Positions 63,091-64,000 of a stretch of 64,000 bases of DNA are shown here, piece after piece (the stretch's first letter is position 1; each line of letters begins with the position of its first letter). The notes under the pieces were generated by a model that was not told the origin of the DNA, did no database searches, and saw only the letters and a program-made list of their open reading frames with translations. Both the position numbers and the translations under genes were made by a program. This stretch comes from Rhodoferax sp. U2-2l. Its GTDB lineage: Bacteria > Pseudomonadota > Gammaproteobacteria > Burkholderiales > Burkholderiaceae_C. Where the stretch lies: positions 110,861-174,860 of the forward strand of contig NZ_JAJCTH010000008.1 in NCBI RefSeq assembly GCF_020594515.1, written 5' to 3'.

Positions 63091-63774
63091 ATGTCGCACT
63101 ACCCAGATCCTGAACAGTTGCTTTGCCTTACCTGTGGCACCTTCCTGAAACGAGCAGATGCAGCTTCGGTATGCATCGAGTGTGGTGCGCCACTTGATCA
63201 CGAGGCCCTCCTTCGCCTGTACGAGTATGCGGCAGAGGTCTACTACTACGGCCACCAGTATCGCGTCTACTACGAGATAGCTTATGCCAGAGATAAAAAC
63301 CCTGCCAAACCGTCGCTAGGCTTTCCAGGCGAAGCATTTGCTTGGGTAATGCTCGCAGTGCTTAGCGGTGTTCTTGGGAATGCTGGTTATGACGCCATCA
63401 AGACAGTTATTGCGAAAATTCGGACTGACGTTTCATCCGGTAGGGTTCGGCACAAAGATTACTCAGCTTTGCTCGAACTTAGCGATGAGCAACTGGGCGA
63501 ACTAATTGATGCCGCGCGGACATACTGCGATGGAATGGAGGGCTTGACCAAGGAGGTACGAGCAGCCATCGTCGAAGAGATCGTGGCTGACACCGTATCG
63601 CATGATCCTGCGATTTCCCTAGAGATGATGAAACTCATGCAACGCAAGGAGATCAAGCCAAAACACCGCAAGCGTTTCGCCGAACTATTGCGCGGAGCAA
63701 TCGTCCGATCGAAGAAGCGAACGACGCCATCTCCAGGTGCACTTAATGGTCTCTGGTCAAGGTTGGAAAAGTGA
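63091..63774 (+). CDS. Zinc-ribbon protein with central hydrophobic segment, unknown function
   Basis: A 227-residue protein. Residues 12-31 form a zinc ribbon with CLTC (12-15) and CIEC (28-31). A hydrophobic segment (WVMLAVLSGVLGNAGYDAIK, about residues 85-104) could be membrane-inserted; similar GVLGNAGYD segments occur, from memory, in effector-associated proteins of bacterial defence systems. The C-terminus is charged and helical (MKLMQRKEIKPKHRKRFAELL, split as MKLMQRKEIKPKHRK). It is followed at once by an attC-like structure. No function is assigned. Confidence 0.65.
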   Translation: MSHYPDPEQLLCLTCGTFLKRADAASVCIECGAPLDHEALLRLYEYAAEVYYYGHQYRVYYEIAYARDKNPAKPSLGFPGEAFAWVMLAVLSGVLGNAGYDAIKTVIAKIRTDVSSGRVRHKDYSALLELSDEQLGELIDAARTYCDGMEGLTKEVRAAIVEEIVADTVSHDPAISLEMMKLMQRKEIKPKHRKRFAELLRGAIVRSKKRTTPSPGALNGLWSRLEK

Positions 63775-63775
63775 G

Positions 63776-63863
63776 AGCTAACAAGTTGCTCGTCGCGGAC
63801 ACACAGCAGCAGAATGCCGCTTCGCGGCGCATGCTGTCCTGCCGGACAGCACCGACGTTAAAG
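63776..63863. mobile_element. Integron attC-like recombination site
   Basis: Directly after the stop: AGCTAACAAGTTGCTC...GCGGACA, a GCCGCTTCGCGGCGC hairpin, TGCTGTCC-TGCC-GGACAGCA, and ending GACGTTAAAG. The TAAC start, GTTA end, loop motif and location resemble attC. Left and right arms match only partly, so this is a candidate. Confidence 0.5.
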
Positions 63864-63913
63864 CACAAACACAGTAAGCGTCCAGCCGTGCCACCTTGAC
63901 GGCGCGTCCTGAA

Positions 63914-64000
63914 TCAGTCGCCGTTTATTTCGTCGACGATTTCATCATCGGCGTAGAACTTCCCAATGGCTTTGTCGAGTCTCTTGAGTAACGCGTTCAG
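63914..64000 (-). CDS. Partial ORF at right edge (C-terminus only)
   Basis: A frame entering from the right edge reads LNALLKRLDKAIGKFYADD then EIVDEINGD before the stop at 63914. It is acidic with even codon use. Too short to identify. It is opposite in direction to the zinc-ribbon gene. Confidence 0.45.
   Translation of the reverse strand: MNALLKRLDKAIGKFYADDEIVDEINGD

Overview
The window looks like the chromosome of a betaproteobacterium of the Comamonadaceae (Rhodoferax/Polaromonas/Acidovorax-like). The evidence is high-GC coding DNA on both strands, a SAH riboswitch in front of metH, a MetH lacking its homocysteine module, PHA-granule proteins, Liv-type and TRAP transporters with aromatic/fatty-acid CoA ligases, and family-typical dispersed palindromic repeats. 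The genus assignment is inference. No rRNA, tRNA, CRISPR array, phage or intact insertion sequence was seen.

Layout. 1-6.2 kb: a minus-strand beta-oxidation operon (TetR regulator, acyl-CoA dehydrogenase, DUF2147 protein, FadN-type bifunctional enzyme, thiolase cut by the window edge). 6.3-7.3 kb: argB. 7.3-21.3 kb: a surface-polysaccharide (O-antigen/capsule) locus, all minus strand. It holds a WbpM-like dehydratase, an H-NS-like protein, a PglC-like initiating transferase, an epimerase/reductase, four glycosyltransferases, a Wzy-like polymerase, a Wzx flippase, a VioA/VioB-like pair, a fcl/gmd chimeric pseudogene and a Wzz. The 11-16.5 kb part is visibly AT-richer than its surroundings.

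21.3-29.2 kb: genes that together look like a storage-lipid module (wax ester/triacylglycerol and PHA). They are a two-domain fatty acyl-CoA reductase-like SDR, a phasin, a patatin lipase, a TetR regulator with a palindrome at the operon head, a TPR-like protein, a WS/DGAT, an acyl-CoA-binding protein and a PHA-system protein. 29.3-30.8 kb: a COG4324-type lipoprotein peptidase and a DUF1840 protein. 30.8-40.6 kb: an operon of long-chain acyl-CoA synthetase, LivG-H-M-K-F and a PaaK-like ligase, divergent from a Crp/Fnr regulator with a dyad between them. 40.8-46.7 kb: DUF305 protein, RluF-like pseudouridine synthase, TRAP transporter, FmdB-like zinc ribbon and Gfo/Idh/MocA oxidoreductase.

46.8-49.7 kb: SAH riboswitch and metH (C-terminal modules only). 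49.9-54.1 kb: ynjB-C-D-F operon. 54.1-55.6 kb: comM/yifB. 55.6-57.9 kb: glnK-amtB with a visible NtrC-type dyad, sigma-54 promoter and terminator. 58-62.1 kb: an unknown protein, an SMP-30 lactonase and glcE-glcF. 62.1-64 kb: a lower-GC accessory end with a cupin-like protein, a zinc-ribbon/hydrophobic-segment protein and an integron attC-like structure. This end is the most likely place for something unfamiliar.
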